A stretch of DNA of 15,708 nucleotides from assembly GCA_049295655.1 (NCBI GenBank), contig JBAQRB010000066.1, positions 1 to 15,708 on the forward strand, given 5' to 3'. Position 1 is the first letter of the stretch, and every line of letters starts with the position of its first letter. Below, piece after piece: positions 14,517 to 15,708 of the stretch. The stretch is from CAJBIL01 sp049295655. GTDB lineage: Bacteria > Pseudomonadota > Gammaproteobacteria > Burkholderiales > Rhodocyclaceae. The position numbers were made by a program, and so were the translations under genes. The notes beneath the pieces are model-generated. The model made no database searches. It saw only the letters and a program-made list of their open reading frames with translations, and was not told the DNA's origin.

Positions 14517-15708
14517 ATGATCAATCTTCAAAACCTCCGCCTCCGCTCACGCCTGCTCATCCTCTCGCTGGTCGTCACCCTCGGCATCCTGAGCATTGGC
14601 GGCTTCGCGCTGAACCAACTGCAGAACAACCTGCTGCACGACCGGCAGGAAAAAGTCCGCAACCTCGTGGAAAGCGCACACACCGTCGTCGCTCATTACG
14701 AAGCGGCTGCCCGCAACGGCCAGAGCAGCGTCGAAGAAGCCCAAAAAGCCGCAGCCAGCGTTGTCAAGGCAATGCGCTACGAAGGCAACGAGTATTTCTG
14801 GATCAACGACCTCGACGACCGGATGGTGATGCACCCGATCAAGCCAGAGCTTGACGGCAAGCGCCTCGACGGGATCAAGGACAAGAACGGCAAGCTGCTT
14901 TTCGTCGAATTCAACAAGGCAGTCAAGGCGCAGGGCGCCGGTTTCGTTGACTACCTGTGGCCGAAACCCGGTCAGGAAGCGCCGGCGCCGAAGATTTCCT
15001 ACGTCAAGGGTTTCGCGCCATGGGGCTGGGTGATCGGCAGCGGCATCTACATCGACGATGTCGATAGCGCAGTTCGCCAGCAGGCCGGAATCATGGGCGG
15101 CATGACGCTGGGCATCCTGGCGCTGCTCGGTCTGATTTCCTGGCGCATCAGCTTGAGCATCCTGCGCCAGATCGGCGGCGAACCGGCTTACGCCGCCAAA
15201 GTTGTCAGCGACATCGCCGGCGGCGACCTGACCGGCACGGTACGCACCGATGCCGCCAACCCGGGCAGCCTGCTCGCCGCCATGGGCGGCATGCAGCACA
15301 AGATGACCGAGATGTTCCGGGAAATCAACCTGATGGCCGGCACGCTGTCGGTCGGCGCCGAGCAGTTGGCCAATGCATCCCGCGAGGTCGGCATCGCCTC
15401 GTGCGCTCAAGCACAATCGACATCGTCCTCGGCGGCTTCGATCGAGGAGTTGACGGTGAGCATCGGCGTCGTATCGGAAATCATTGGCCAGACCGAGAAG
15501 AATTCCAGCCAGACAGCAACGCTGGCCGAAGACGGCGCGACGCTGGTCAAGGAAACCGCGCACGAAATCGACCTGATCGCGCAAACCGTCGCCGTCTCGG
15601 CCGAGCAGATCCAGGCGCTCCTCGAACGCTCGCAGGAAATCGGCGGCATCGCCAACGTGATCAAGGAAATCGCCGACCAGACCAACCTGCTGGCGCTCAA
15701 CGCCGCCA
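14517..15708 (+). CDS. Methyl-accepting chemotaxis protein with sCache_2 sensor domain (3' end outside window)
   Basis: Open from ATG 14517 to the window end, 397 codons seen. A membrane segment at about residues 12-33 is followed by a periplasmic single Cache domain (about 34-186) with the sCache_2 hallmarks NEYFWINDLDDRMVMHP (91-107), DGKRL (113-117), GFVDYLWPKPG (142-152) and APWGWVIGSGIYIDD (167-181). The second membrane segment is at about 190-209, and a HAMP domain of the IGGEPAYA type follows. The signalling domain is cut within its tip, at IADQTNLLALNAA. sCache_2 receptors often sense small organic acids; the ligand here cannot be told. About 150-200 further residues are expected downstream. 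The ribosome-binding site is weak, but the membrane segment follows directly from this ATG. Confidence 0.92.
   Translation, partial: MINLQNLRLRSRLLILSLVVTLGILSIGGFALNQLQNNLLHDRQEKVRNLVESAHTVVAHYEAAARNGQSSVEEAQKAAASVVKAMRYEGNEYFWINDLDDRMVMHPIKPELDGKRLDGIKDKNGKLLFVEFNKAVKAQGAGFVDYLWPKPGQEAPAPKISYVKGFAPWGWVIGSGIYIDDVDSAVRQQAGIMGGMTLGILALLGLISWRISLSILRQIGGEPAYAAKVVSDIAGGDLTGTVRTDAANPGSLLAAMGGMQHKMTEMFREINLMAGTLSVGAEQLANASREVGIASCAQAQSTSSSAASIEELTVSIGVVSEIIGQTEKNSSQTATLAEDGATLVKETAHEIDLIAQTVAVSAEQIQALLERSQEIGGIANVIKEIADQTNLLALNAA

Overview
The window is one head-to-tail chemotaxis block. Every gene that can be supported lies on the + strand. High GC, a CheY/CheZ pair of the gamma/betaproteobacterial type, CheV adaptors, bacteriohemerythrin and many chemoreceptors suggest a motile betaproteobacterium, most likely of the Rhodocyclales (Dechloromonas/Azonexus/Azospira-like). 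That placement is inference from gene content and protein style, not from a search.

Layout. Positions 1-206 are a leader without a confident gene; it holds two C8 tracts and a candidate promoter. The core module runs 207-6124: two tandem CheV-like adaptors (CheW domain plus receiver), a tandem two-domain bacteriohemerythrin, CheY, the phosphatase CheZ and the kinase CheA. cheY-cheZ-cheA are spaced by 3 and 9 nt. Receptors follow at 6162-14173: a chemoreceptor with its sensor-like domain at the cytoplasmic C-terminus, one with a periplasmic c-type haem motif (CIACH), and two paralogous receptors with long helical NIT-like periplasmic domains. The two paralogues are separated by an internally deleted IS5-family transposase remnant (11700 to about 12148). 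An unrecognised 84-residue protein (14213-14467) and a fifth receptor of sCache_2 type, cut by the window end, complete the region.

How the genes work together. Receptors would control CheA autophosphorylation through CheW-type couplers. No separate cheW is present here, so the two CheV proteins are the only couplers in the window. CheA phosphorylates CheY, which acts on the flagellar motor, and CheZ dephosphorylates CheY. The CheV receiver domains can also accept phosphate, giving a phosphorylation-dependent adaptation route. cheR, cheB, cheD and cheW are not in the window. A di-iron O2-binding protein inside the signalling genes and a haem-c receptor just downstream suggest that oxygen or redox taxis is an important output; this is inference.

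Points deserving a second look: the hemerythrin gene carries a well-spaced ribosome-binding site and ATG at its domain boundary, which could yield a free single-domain protein; a transposase remnant appears to supply the ribosome-binding site of the next receptor; the two NIT-like receptors share exact 50-52 bp matches in their signalling halves; and C tracts sit upstream of the cluster and inside cheA.
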